From contig JAKSKV010000033.1 in NCBI GenBank assembly GCA_024401555.1, forward strand, positions 1 to 33,170: a DNA stretch of 33,170 bases. The letters run 5' to 3'. How positions within the stretch are numbered: the stretch's first letter is position 1; each line of letters begins with the position of its first letter. The translations under genes were made by a program, and so were the position numbers. The notes under the pieces are model-generated. The model was not told the origin of the DNA, did no database searches, and saw only the letters and a list, made by a program, of their open reading frames with translations. Positions 6,890 through 15,330 of this stretch are shown piece after piece. The DNA comes from Paludibacteraceae bacterium (GTDB taxonomy: Bacteria > Bacteroidota > Bacteroidia > Bacteroidales > Paludibacteraceae).

Positions 6890-8368
6890 ATGTTACAACA
6901 GAAACTCCAGCAGAAACAGCAACTGAAACTATCCCCGCAACAGATCCAGACGATCAAGTTGCTCGAGATTCCTATGCTTGAACTAGAGGAGCGCATCAGG
7001 CAAGAGGTGGAGGAGAATCCAGCTCTGGAAATTAGCGATAATCCGATGGAATCGGGCGAAAACGACAACAGGGAGAAAGAGGAATCGGGCGAGAATGATC
7101 CTGATAACGATTACGAAGGATCGAACTACGACGAGGACAACTATCTCAACGACTACAAAAGCGAAGACGACGCCCCAGACTACGCCATCGAAGCGCAGTC
7201 TCGCCAAGAAGCTCAACGAGAAGGCGTCTCCTACCTCAATGGAGAAACGCTCCAAGAGCACCTCACCAACCAACTGAGCCTACGATCGGTCAAACCTGAA
7301 CTGAAGGAGGTGACCGAATATGTCATCGGAAACATCGATGAAGACGGCTATTTGAGAAGATCCGCCGAATCAATGGTGGATGACTACTCCTTCCAGACAG
7401 GAAAGATCATCCACGAAATCTTCGTTGAAAAGGCGATTAACATCATCAAATCATTCGATCCAGCAGGCGTGGCGGCAGCCACACTGGAGGAGTGCCTATT
7501 GCTTCAATTGGAGAGGAAAAATCCAACACCGAAGATTGAAAAGGCGAAACTAATCATCCAAAAATCCTTCCAAGACCTATCCCAAAAACGTTACGACCGT
7601 ATCATAAAGGATTTAGGACTATCCGAAGAGGAGATCAAAGAGGCACTTTCGGAAATCGTGAAGTTGAATCCAAAGCCGGGCAACTCGTGGGACACCTCAA
7701 TGAGCGGCAACAGCACCCAAATAATTCCCGATTTCATCATAGAAAACGAGAACGGCGAACTCATTATCACGCTTAATCAACGCGCCATTCCGGAACTGAA
7801 CATCAACCGGAATTTCGCTGAAATGCTCGATGAATACACCAATAACCGTAACAATCAGAGCAAGAGCATGAAGGAGGCGGCTCAGTTCGTCAAACAGAAG
7901 TTGGATTCGGCGAAATGGTTTATCGGCGCCATCAAACAACGTCACGACACGCTTAACAGCGTCATCAACGCACTGGTCGAGGCACAAAAGGACTACTTCA
8001 TGACGGGAGACGAGACCAAACTGAAACCATTGATTTTGAAAGACATAGCGGACAAAACAGGTTACGACGTCTCCACCATTTCTCGCGTGAGCAACAGCAA
8101 ATACATCCAGACTGAATTTGGAATTTTCCCCGTAAAGTTCCTTTTCACCGACGCTTTGCAGACCAACGACGGCGAAGTTATCGCCACCCAAGGCATCAAA
8201 ACCGTACTGGAAGAGTGTATCAAGAACGAGGACAAGAAGAATCCGTTGACCGACGACAGATTAATGGAGATTCTCATAGAGAAGGGATTCCCGATCGCAC
8301 GACGTACCGTCGCCAAGTACCGCGAACAATTGAATTATCCTGTGGCGAGACTGAGAAAAGAATTATAA
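6890..8368 (+). CDS. rpoN: RNA polymerase sigma-54 factor
   Basis: 492 aa, usual length. Region I is the Gln/Leu-rich activator-interacting segment (residues 1-50, QQKLQQKQQLKLSPQQIQTIKLLEIPMLELEERI), followed by a strongly acidic region II (about 55-105). The core-binding domain and helix-turn-helix follow (DKTGYDVSTISRVSNSKYIQ). The diagnostic RpoN box ARRTVAKYRE lies near residues 470-479, close to the C-terminus; it contacts the -24 element. Sigma-54 directs polymerase to GG-N10-GC promoters and needs an AAA+ activator, none of which is encoded in this window. The candidate target promoters at 3287 and 4241 lie close by. The PAP2-like gene follows after 9 bp and is probably co-transcribed. 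Confidence 0.98.
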   Translation: MLQQKLQQKQQLKLSPQQIQTIKLLEIPMLELEERIRQEVEENPALEISDNPMESGENDNREKEESGENDPDNDYEGSNYDEDNYLNDYKSEDDAPDYAIEAQSRQEAQREGVSYLNGETLQEHLTNQLSLRSVKPELKEVTEYVIGNIDEDGYLRRSAESMVDDYSFQTGKIIHEIFVEKAINIIKSFDPAGVAAATLEECLLLQLERKNPTPKIEKAKLIIQKSFQDLSQKRYDRIIKDLGLSEEEIKEALSEIVKLNPKPGNSWDTSMSGNSTQIIPDFIIENENGELIITLNQRAIPELNINRNFAEMLDEYTNNRNNQSKSMKEAAQFVKQKLDSAKWFIGAIKQRHDTLNSVINALVEAQKDYFMTGDETKLKPLILKDIADKTGYDVSTISRVSNSKYIQTEFGIFPVKFLFTDALQTNDGEVIATQGIKTVLEECIKNEDKKNPLTDDRLMEILIEKGFPIARRTVAKYREQLNYPVARLRKEL

Positions 8369-8377
8369 GAATAGAAT

Positions 8378-9121
8378 ATGGAATTCCCTAACGAAGATAA
8401 CATAGAATTGACTCCTGTCACCGCAGATAGTGAAGAAAGCAACGGTGAAGAGGGTAACGAGTCGCGTGCGGAATTGAAACGGAAGAGGAAAAATACGAGA
8501 TGGATCGCCAGAATCATCTCCTTCATCTTCTTTCCGCTGCTGATTCCTATCTACGCCACGCTCATGCTCTTCGATATGCATATCTTCACCTACTATCCGA
8601 CACCCTACGTCTCCGCGGCGAAGACAACCATATTCATTTTTGGCATCATCATCCCTTGTGTCTCATTCATTTTCCTCAAGGTGGTGAAGGCGATTTCCGA
8701 TCTCCATGTTCCACGGAAAGAAGAGCGGATCATTCCCTATATCTGCATCTCCTTCTGCTACCTCTGCTGCGCATACCTGCTTTTCCGCAACGCTATGCCG
8801 ACATGGGTCGTCAATATGAATATCAGCGTCGCATTCGTCATCTTTACGGAATCGATCATATCGAGATTCTGGAGAATCAGCGGACACGCCTCCAGCATGG
8901 GCTTATGGGCGGGTACGATCCTCGTATCGGGCTATGCCACCTACACCAATGTATGTACCCCATTCTGCATAGTTCTTCTCATCGCCGGCGTCGTTAGCAG
9001 CGCCAGAATGTACCTGAACCGCCACACCAACGAACAGTTGCTTGTCGGATTTATCTACGGCATGCTAAGCGTAGTGTTGATCGAATGGCTGAATCCAGCC
9101 ATCCTGCTCCGCTTTATATGA
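8378..9121 (+). CDS. PAP2-like integral membrane protein
   Basis: 247 aa. An acidic, charged N-terminal tail of about 45 residues is followed by six or so membrane helices. Two parts resemble the PAP2 lipid-phosphatase family: RISGHASSMG (around residue 168) and SSARMYLNRHTNEQLLVG (around 207-225), matching the SGH and SRxxxxxHxxxD motifs. The last Asp is replaced by Gln and no clear KxxxxxxRP motif is seen, so catalytic activity is uncertain. It follows rpoN by 9 bp and probably shares its transcript; a functional link is not evident. The stop codon lies 1 bp from the end of the convergent nuclease gene and no terminator is visible between them. Confidence 0.7.
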   Translation: MEFPNEDNIELTPVTADSEESNGEEGNESRAELKRKRKNTRWIARIISFIFFPLLIPIYATLMLFDMHIFTYYPTPYVSAAKTTIFIFGIIIPCVSFIFLKVVKAISDLHVPRKEERIIPYICISFCYLCCAYLLFRNAMPTWVVNMNISVAFVIFTESIISRFWRISGHASSMGLWAGTILVSGYATYTNVCTPFCIVLLIAGVVSSARMYLNRHTNEQLLVGFIYGMLSVVLIEWLNPAILLRFI

Positions 9122-9122
9122 T

Positions 9123-12089
9123 TTACTTAGAGATTTTCTTTCCCCTACAGATTTCCGAGAAGGGACAATATACACAAGCCGCCTGATCCTTGCACTTTCG
9201 GAAAGGTTGCTCCATCGAGAACATCTCACGTAGCAGTCTCCTCAAATTTTCCTCGATTTCACCGCATATTGTTGCCGCATTCGAAGAGGAGAGCCAAAGC
9301 TCATCGGCCTCTTTGCGGGGATTAATCAACCCCTTCTTACTGCTGACGAACATCAAATAGGGGATGACCGACTCTCCTGTCTCCTGGTAACAGATATAGG
9401 AGTAGAGCCATACCTGCATGGCATAAGCCAGGTACTTCCGATCGGAGGAGGGTTGGAAGAGCTGTTCAAAACCGCTGCTACCATCTTCGTCTTTTGACTT
9501 CTTTCCCCCACCCTTAATGATATACTTATTTTTAGGCACGGAGCCAGTCTTATAATCCACCACTTGGTATCCCGCATCGGATTTTTGCAAACGGTCTATC
9601 ACGCCACCCAAATAAAAAAGTGAACCATCGACCTCAAACTGCAACCTTTTTGTCTGCTCACCGCCTACAATGGTGAATGGCGCCATTTGTATATCCATCA
9701 TCAGCGCATTTTTGACGTAGGTCAATGCAGTCATCTTCATCAAAAGCTGTTGTCCCGTATAGTCACAACCTTCATGGTGGAAAAACTCACTGGCAAAGGC
9801 CTTGTCCACCTCACGCTCCAACATCACCTCATCCTTTGACCAAGCTTCAATAATCTCCTTTCCAACGACGCTTTTTCCACATGCGTTATAGATATTCTCC
9901 ATTACTTTATGGACAATGAGTCCTAAGATCCGATGATCAACACTATCTTCGATATCCTCAGGTTCCCTCAACCCCTCCACATAGGAGAAATAGAATTTCA
10001 TAGGACACAAAAGATATGTATTTAACATAGAGGGAGAAATCATACTTTTCCCACCCCTATTAAGGTCGTACTTGTTTTTCAGATAGTCGATCATCTCTTG
10101 TGATTTGACCACTTCGAAGCTATCTTCCCGCGCTACCTTGATTTCAGAGCGTAAATCCTTTTTGACAATGGTCACATTCTTCTCCGCCTCAACCATCAAT
10201 TGCAACAAGAAGCGGCTCATTTGCCCTTTGCTGCCACCCGTGGTGGAGGAACTATAAAGGAAGGTGACCTCCTCCGCACGATGAAGAAGACGATAGAAAT
10301 AGTAGGCGTAGAGTGAATTCTTATGCTCAAGGGTAGTTAGGCCAAAACCCTTCTTTAAACTATACGGAATAAACGAAGAGTCGCCGCTTGCCTTCGGCAA
10401 TACGCCCTCATTGACAGAAAGCATCACCACATGCTTAAAATCCAAATTTCGCGTCTCAAGGAATCCCATGATCTGCATTCCCATGACCGGCTCGCCGGAG
10501 AAAGGAACGGAGGTAGCCGATAGCATACGCTCCAACAACTTACACATAGTCTGTATATTCACCTCCAAATCTCCCGATTTCACCAGGGAAATAAGACGAT
10601 TGACAATCGTGTAGGAACGGAACAGCGCCTCTTTGTAGAGCGGATTGTATATAGCTACACTATACGCTTCTTTCGGATTGGATTGGGTGTCCTTGTATTG
10701 AATGCCGACACGCTTTAGGATATCTGCCAGCCACTCAAGCATCGACAACGTATTCGACTGTCCCTCCTCTCCTAAGAAAGAGAAAAGCAATTTCATATCC
10801 TCACTCGCCGCCACCAAATCATCTATTTTAGGGTAGAAGGTATTGTTTTTAACGATTTCATCGAAAAATTCGTTTGCGCCAGAGAAAACAATCCGGACAT
10901 AGGGATTCACCAAAGTGTCTTTGATGAATCGTAGCGGCACCGTCGTGGTACGACTGCCATATACAGCCAAAATGGAGCGCATCTCTATCAATGTCTTGAG
11001 CAAGGAAAAAACAGGCGTTTGAACCAAAGGCATACCCATGGTGACATTCAACTGCTCCACATTTTCAGGAATGGCATGCAGAGAAGGCAACAACAACGAT
11101 TCGTCGCAGAGCACCACAGCCATATCCGCATCACTCGCACCGCCCTCTTTCTGACTTGTTAAATATTTACTCAAATACTTCGCCTGGGCATTATTTGTGG
11201 CCGAACTAATGACCGTAAACCGTTTGGGATTTGCGGTGAATTCGTTCAAAAGATCTCTATCCAACTCGTTTTTGAACATCTCCACGTTACGCTTCATAAA
11301 GGTGGCCGCCTCGTGCTGAACACCCTGCATCTCCATATAGAAGTCATCCGTATCCCAATAAAAACAAGCCTTCTTCGCGTCGTTCAAGCGTTTGAAAAGC
11401 TCTATTTCACACTTATTCAACACATTAAAACCTACAAAAACATATTTTTTTGAAGGGAAATGAGCCATATCCAAATGTTCCACCACCTCTCGGTGCAACA
11501 TACCTCCATAGGCGATGTCCTGGCTTCGCAATAGATCGCGGAAATCCTTATAAATAGGGTAAAGAGCATTCCATAACGCAGCAAACTTGCGTTTGAGAAG
11601 CGAATCATTGCCAGGAGTAAAGTGGGCGAAGAAGTGCTTCAACGCCTCCTTCTGCTCAGGCGTAAGGATCTCATCCCAATTATCTTCATAGCTGGCCAAT
11701 TCGGAGATATTGTGGAAAAGCTGTTCCGCATCCACCAAGTTGTTGTCCACATCTTGGAAATCGCTGAGGATAATCTCGCCCCAAAAGTAGAAATCATCCA
11801 TCGTTTCGGGGTCAGTACCCAAGGCTTCCCAATCAATATGTTTGGCATAGACCTTAAAAAGATCACAAATCAACTTCGTGTCATCCGCCACTTGCATCGT
11901 CGAACAAGACTGAAACAGGTCTTGAATCGTCATATAGGAGGGCGACCACATCGGCGTATCTGCCTCTCCCATCAGGTATTCATTAAAGAAGAGACGAGCT
12001 CGATTATTGGGGAATATAACGGTGAAACCGGCTAAATTTTCATTTTTCCGTTTCAAATCCTCCACCACAAGTTTTAAGAATGGCACCAT
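9123..12089 (-). CDS. AddB/RecB-like PD-(D/E)XK nuclease with Fe-S cluster
   Basis: 988 aa from the ATG at 12089 (MVPFLKLVVEDL). The ORF extends nine codons further, but that stretch overlaps the proA terminator. The N-terminus (FTVIFPNNRARLFFNEYL) and middle (MGMQIMGFLETRNLDFKHVVMLSVNEG) resemble the inactivated helicase of AddB. The C-terminus holds the nuclease: GGVIDRLQ then YQVVDYKTG, giving Asp and the D-x-K pair. Four cysteines fit an iron-sulphur staple: one in LLCPMKFYF and three in CKDQAACVYCPFSEIC. Such proteins work with an AddA/UvrD-type helicase in double-strand-break processing; no partner gene is adjacent. It may equally be a stand-alone RecB-like nuclease. Convergent with the PAP2 gene and downstream of proA. 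Confidence 0.85.
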   Translation of the reverse strand: MVPFLKLVVEDLKRKNENLAGFTVIFPNNRARLFFNEYLMGEADTPMWSPSYMTIQDLFQSCSTMQVADDTKLICDLFKVYAKHIDWEALGTDPETMDDFYFWGEIILSDFQDVDNNLVDAEQLFHNISELASYEDNWDEILTPEQKEALKHFFAHFTPGNDSLLKRKFAALWNALYPIYKDFRDLLRSQDIAYGGMLHREVVEHLDMAHFPSKKYVFVGFNVLNKCEIELFKRLNDAKKACFYWDTDDFYMEMQGVQHEAATFMKRNVEMFKNELDRDLLNEFTANPKRFTVISSATNNAQAKYLSKYLTSQKEGGASDADMAVVLCDESLLLPSLHAIPENVEQLNVTMGMPLVQTPVFSLLKTLIEMRSILAVYGSRTTTVPLRFIKDTLVNPYVRIVFSGANEFFDEIVKNNTFYPKIDDLVAASEDMKLLFSFLGEEGQSNTLSMLEWLADILKRVGIQYKDTQSNPKEAYSVAIYNPLYKEALFRSYTIVNRLISLVKSGDLEVNIQTMCKLLERMLSATSVPFSGEPVMGMQIMGFLETRNLDFKHVVMLSVNEGVLPKASGDSSFIPYSLKKGFGLTTLEHKNSLYAYYFYRLLHRAEEVTFLYSSSTTGGSKGQMSRFLLQLMVEAEKNVTIVKKDLRSEIKVAREDSFEVVKSQEMIDYLKNKYDLNRGGKSMISPSMLNTYLLCPMKFYFSYVEGLREPEDIEDSVDHRILGLIVHKVMENIYNACGKSVVGKEIIEAWSKDEVMLEREVDKAFASEFFHHEGCDYTGQQLLMKMTALTYVKNALMMDIQMAPFTIVGGEQTKRLQFEVDGSLFYLGGVIDRLQKSDAGYQVVDYKTGSVPKNKYIIKGGGKKSKDEDGSSGFEQLFQPSSDRKYLAYAMQVWLYSYICYQETGESVIPYLMFVSSKKGLINPRKEADELWLSSSNAATICGEIEENLRRLLREMFSMEQPFRKCKDQAACVYCPFSEICRGKKISK

Positions 12090-12099
12090 AGAGATACAA

Positions 12100-12130
12100 A
12101 TTAAAAGAGGGACCATAATGTCCCTCTTAT
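12100..12130 (-). terminator. Terminator of proA
   Basis: AGAGGGAC and GTCCCTCT (12106-12113 and 12120-12127) form a perfect 8-bp stem. On the minus strand TTTAATTTG follows. It decides that the downstream nuclease gene starts at 12089. Confidence 0.7.
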
Positions 12131-12149
12131 CTATTATTTTTATGATCGA

Positions 12150-13391
12150 TTAGCTTCTCACCTGACCGTTACCCTTGATGATCCACTTGTAAGTGGTAAG
12201 CTCCTCAAGCGCCATAGGTCCCCGCGCATGCATCTTTTGGGTAGAAATACCGATTTCAGCTCCCAAACCGAACTGCGCGCCATCGGTCCAAGCGGTGGAG
12301 GTATTGGTATAAACACAAGCGGCATCCACCATCAAATCGAACTGATTGATGTGCGCCTCATCCTGACTGATGATCGCTTCGCTATGTTTAGAACTGAATT
12401 GCGCGATGTGGTCCAAAGCGCCATCGAGATCTTCCACCGTCTTAATGGACATCTTGTAATCCAAAAACTCCGTTCCGAAAGAATCCGCGGTGGCATGTTC
12501 CAAAAATGGATATTTTCCCTCAAGTGCGGCGTAAGATGGCTCATCCGCATAGACGATCACATTTTTCGTAGCCAAATTTGAGCAAATGACAGGCAAATCC
12601 TGCAATCGCTTCGCATTGATAATCAAACAATCCAAAGAATTGCAAACGCTCGGACGACGTGTCTTCGCATTGAAAACCGCATCCGCTCCAATCTTCAAAT
12701 CACCGGTTTCATCGATATAAATATGGCAAACACCTGCGCCTGTCTCAATCACAGGAATATGAGCATTTTCACGGACATAGTTGATCAGTCCCGCACTTCC
12801 GCGAGGAATAATCATATCCACATAACCCACCGCATTCAACAAATCCGCTGTGGACTCGCGGCCAGCAGGCAACAACGCCACAATATCCTCACAAACACCC
12901 TGTTTGCGCAAAACCGCGTGAATCGTATCCACAATCGCCTTATTGGAATTGTAGGCATCGGTTCCACCCTTCAAGATACAGGCGTTACCCGACTTCAAGC
13001 AGATGGAGAATACGTCGAAGCTAACATTCGGACGGGCCTCATAGATGACACCAATCACACCAAAAGGGACACTGATTCTTTTCAAAGCCAAACCATTAGG
13101 ACGCTCAATATGTTTCAGAACCTTTCCCAATGGGGAGGGCAGACTGGCTACGTTTCTTATATCCGCGGCAATTCCCGCGATACGCTCCTTTGTCAACAAC
13201 AAACGATCATACATCGGGTTGGAACGGTCCATCTTATCCAAATCCTTCTGATTCTCCGACAAAATGAAATCCGCTTGTCTCTCAGCCTCATCGGCCACCG
13301 CCAACAACACCGCGTTGATCTTCTCATCGCCCAATCCGTTCAAAGTACGGGAGGCTTTTCTAACGGCGGTAAATAACTCAGTCATTCCCAT
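12150..13391 (-). CDS. proA: Glutamate-5-semialdehyde dehydrogenase
   Basis: 413 aa, full length. ProA reduces gamma-glutamyl phosphate to glutamate-5-semialdehyde with NADPH, the second step of proline synthesis, in the cytoplasm. Family signatures are clear: [17 protein letters not shown] (about 108-124), [11 protein letters not shown] (140-150), [11 protein letters not shown] (196-206), and the catalytic Cys250 in [11 protein letters not shown] second Met two codons in is an alternative start. proB (glutamate 5-kinase) is not adjacent. It lies downstream of tcdA on the same strand but has its own -7 box in the gap and its own terminator. Confidence 0.97.
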   Translation of the reverse strand: MGMTELFTAVRKASRTLNGLGDEKINAVLLAVADEAERQADFILSENQKDLDKMDRSNPMYDRLLLTKERIAGIAADIRNVASLPSPLGKVLKHIERPNGLALKRISVPFGVIGVIYEARPNVSFDVFSICLKSGNACILKGGTDAYNSNKAIVDTIHAVLRKQGVCEDIVALLPAGRESTADLLNAVGYVDMIIPRGSAGLINYVRENAHIPVIETGAGVCHIYIDETGDLKIGADAVFNAKTRRPSVCNSLDCLIINAKRLQDLPVICSNLATKNVIVYADEPSYAALEGKYPFLEHATADSFGTEFLDYKMSIKTVEDLDGALDHIAQFSSKHSEAIISQDEAHINQFDLMVDAACVYTNTSTAWTDGAQFGLGAEIGISTQKMHARGPMALEELTTYKWIIKGNGQVRS

Positions 13392-13432
13392 TATGAAAAA
13401 AAGTTATGTGTAAAATATTTATTGTTCAATTA

Positions 13433-13440
13433 CAAATATA
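13433..13440 (-). promoter_or_regulatory. Likely -7 box of proA
   Basis: TATATTTG on the minus strand (13440-13433), 42 bp ahead of the proA start codon, fits TAnnTTTG. No good TTTG is seen at the expected -33 distance, which overlaps the end of tcdA. Confidence 0.45.
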
Positions 13441-13445
13441 CGATT

Positions 13446-14210
13446 TCATTCGGACACAGCATCCTTTTCAGCGCTTTTTTCGGAGCGATTCTCATAAGCG
13501 GCCAGCGTACGCAGCACGTGACAGGCAATGTAGTTGCCAAAGGTGGCTGGCATATAGGAGATCGTGCCGACAGTCGATACCTTATTCATCTCCTCCACCA
13601 TCATAACAGCGTTTTCATCGGGCAATTCAGCGCTAAACACAACCTTAAAGCCCTTGCGTATGCCAAGTTTGCCAAGACGTTTGCGCACCGCTTTGGCCAA
13701 CGAACAATTATAGGATTTAGAGATATCCGCCAACTGGATCTTCGTAATGTCGCTTTTCGCTCCCGCACCCATGGAGGAGATCAGAGGAATCTGCCTTTCC
13801 ATCGTGTTTTGAATCAAATGAACTTTGGGGCTTAGGGTATCAATGGCGTCAACCACAAAGTCGAAATGGGCCCCATCCAGCAACTGTGGAATCAGTTCAT
13901 CCTTCAAAAAACAGGTATGAATATGAAGTTTTAAATCTGGATTTATGTCTAATAGACGTTTGGCTAAAACCTCAGTCTTATCCATACCAAGGGTAGAGTG
14001 TAAGGCCACCAACTGGCGGTTAATGTTGCTTTCGTTTACTTGATCGGCATCCACAATCGAAAGTTCACCGATACCGCCTCGGACAATCATTTCCGCCGCA
14101 TAGGCACCGACGCCGCCGACGCCAACCACCAACACATGTTTACTGGATAATCCGTCAACCGCTTGATCACCCAATAGTAATCTTGTACGTACTTGCCACT
14201 CTTTTCCCAT
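13446..14210 (-). CDS. tcdA: tRNA threonylcarbamoyladenosine dehydratase
   Basis: 254 aa from the ATG at 14210 (MGKEWQVRTRLLLG). A TTG-initiated frame from 14243 would overlap the promoter's -7 box. The protein belongs to the ThiF/MoeB/E1-like family: nucleotide-binding GVGGVG at residues 30-35, then VDADQVNESNINRQL with the catalytic Arg, and FVVDAIDTLSPK. RTRLLLG at the N-terminus and SMGAGAKSDITKIQLADI are characteristic of TcdA (CsdL), which uses ATP to cyclise t6A37 of tRNAs into ct6A. The gene is followed by proA and is monocistronic or partly read through into it. Confidence 0.9.
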   Translation of the reverse strand: MGKEWQVRTRLLLGDQAVDGLSSKHVLVVGVGGVGAYAAEMIVRGGIGELSIVDADQVNESNINRQLVALHSTLGMDKTEVLAKRLLDINPDLKLHIHTCFLKDELIPQLLDGAHFDFVVDAIDTLSPKVHLIQNTMERQIPLISSMGAGAKSDITKIQLADISKSYNCSLAKAVRKRLGKLGIRKGFKVVFSAELPDENAVMMVEEMNKVSTVGTISYMPATFGNYIACHVLRTLAAYENRSEKSAEKDAVSE

Positions 14211-14231
14211 CGTTTCGTAACTCTTTTGGGA

Positions 14232-14260
14232 CAAAGTTAGCAAATTATCATCTTAGCAAA
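14232..14260 (-). promoter_or_regulatory. Promoter of tcdA
   Basis: TAACTTTG on the minus strand (14239-14232), 21 bp ahead of the ATG, with TTTG (14260-14257) 17 bp upstream. It overlaps the last codons of the CHU_C gene. Confidence 0.6.
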
Positions 14261-15183
14261 GTAACATGACCTTTAAAAGTGGTATCGGCATCAAACAAAT
14301 AAATCACATACCAATAATCTTGCGAAGGCATGGGAGAACCTTCCGACGTTCCATCCCACGGACGCAAAGCCTCCTGGGAAGACCATATCCACCTACCTGT
14401 ACGGTCAAACAGATCCAACTGGAATCTTCCTAAGGTATCCAATCCAGAAATCAACCACTCATCATTCACGCCATCTCCGTTAGGGGAGAAATAGTCGGGC
14501 GCCTCCAACAACACACGTTCAACCGCCTGTGGACGCACCGGTTTCTCCGGGCAGTTTCGCTGCAAATGGATAGTTGCCGCCATTTCATCGGAAATTCTGC
14601 CCAATTTATCTGTCAAACGATAGGTGACGACAAATGTTCCCGGAGCAGTATCGACAGGACAATCCACTACCAATCCATCGCCATCGGAGGATACGAAATA
14701 GGGGGCATCCAGCACCTCCACCGTCATATCACCCAACGAAACAGGAGCATTCCGATATGCATTTCTGCAAGTGAAATAATCATTGGCGACAACATTGAAA
14801 AATTGCGGTTGAAACGACTCTCCCTCACAAGGAAGCACTATGGTCGTATCATCCGCTACCGCCACGACATAGACATCCAACACGACATCCACACTGCAAA
14901 CATCACCATTATACTCAAAGAGATATTTTCCCTCCGGGACCTGTTCGTAGAGCATATTACCATTGCTGCTTTGCTCCATATAAACCTCTTGGGAACAACT
15001 CCACAGAGTCGAATTGGTATCCTCCTTACGGTTATAGGGATCCAAGTTGACAGAGGCGGTCATGGTGACAGGGTCAGTCATAATCGCATGCTCTTTACAA
15101 GTTCCTGCGAATAGGGAATTGAAAGGGAACACACCAATAATCGCCGCTACATAAGAGAGCGCCTTTCTTCTATTGAAATGCAT
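14248..15183 (-). CDS. Surface protein with gliding-motility (CHU_C) T9SS sorting domain
   Basis: 311 aa. The N-terminus (MHFNRRKALSYVAAIIGVFPFNSLFAG) is a signal peptide. The middle holds beta-rich modules of unknown type (TTIVLPCEGESFQPQFFNV, then PGTFVVTYRLTDKLGRISDE), probably an Ig-like fold. The last about 85 residues are a typical gliding-motility-associated C-terminal (type B sorting) domain: DYFSPNGDGVNDEWLISG, FQLDLFDRTGRWIWSS, WDGTSEGSPMPSQDYWYVIYL, ending in GHVTLLR. This family is exported across the outer membrane by the type IX secretion system. The native function is unknown. The gene overlaps the tcdA promoter at its end. Confidence 0.85.
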   Translation of the reverse strand: MHFNRRKALSYVAAIIGVFPFNSLFAGTCKEHAIMTDPVTMTASVNLDPYNRKEDTNSTLWSCSQEVYMEQSSNGNMLYEQVPEGKYLFEYNGDVCSVDVVLDVYVVAVADDTTIVLPCEGESFQPQFFNVVANDYFTCRNAYRNAPVSLGDMTVEVLDAPYFVSSDGDGLVVDCPVDTAPGTFVVTYRLTDKLGRISDEMAATIHLQRNCPEKPVRPQAVERVLLEAPDYFSPNGDGVNDEWLISGLDTLGRFQLDLFDRTGRWIWSSQEALRPWDGTSEGSPMPSQDYWYVIYLFDADTTFKGHVTLLR

Positions 15184-15216
15184 ATATCGTTACTTTAAAA
15201 TAGGCTCATTGACGCC

Positions 15217-15247
15217 CAAAATTACAGCAAATTCATCAACTATCAAA
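15217..15247 (-). promoter_or_regulatory. Promoter of the CHU_C gene
   Basis: TTTG (15247-15244), a 19-bp spacer and TAATTTTG (15224-15217) on the minus strand, an exact match to the Bacteroidota consensus about 33 bp ahead of the start codon. Confidence 0.8.
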
Positions 15248-15279
15248 ATGTACGCGGGAAAAACCCTTTTGCCCATAGA

Positions 15280-15312
15280 CAAAAAAGGGGATGCCCATCA
15301 TGGACATCCCCC
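15280..15312 (-). terminator. Terminator of the CotH-type gene
   Basis: On the minus strand GGGGATG (15311-15305) and CATCCCC (15293-15287), with further pairing inside the loop, are followed by TTTTTTG. Confidence 0.85.
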
Positions 15313-15330
15313 AACCACTTATCTTTAAAA

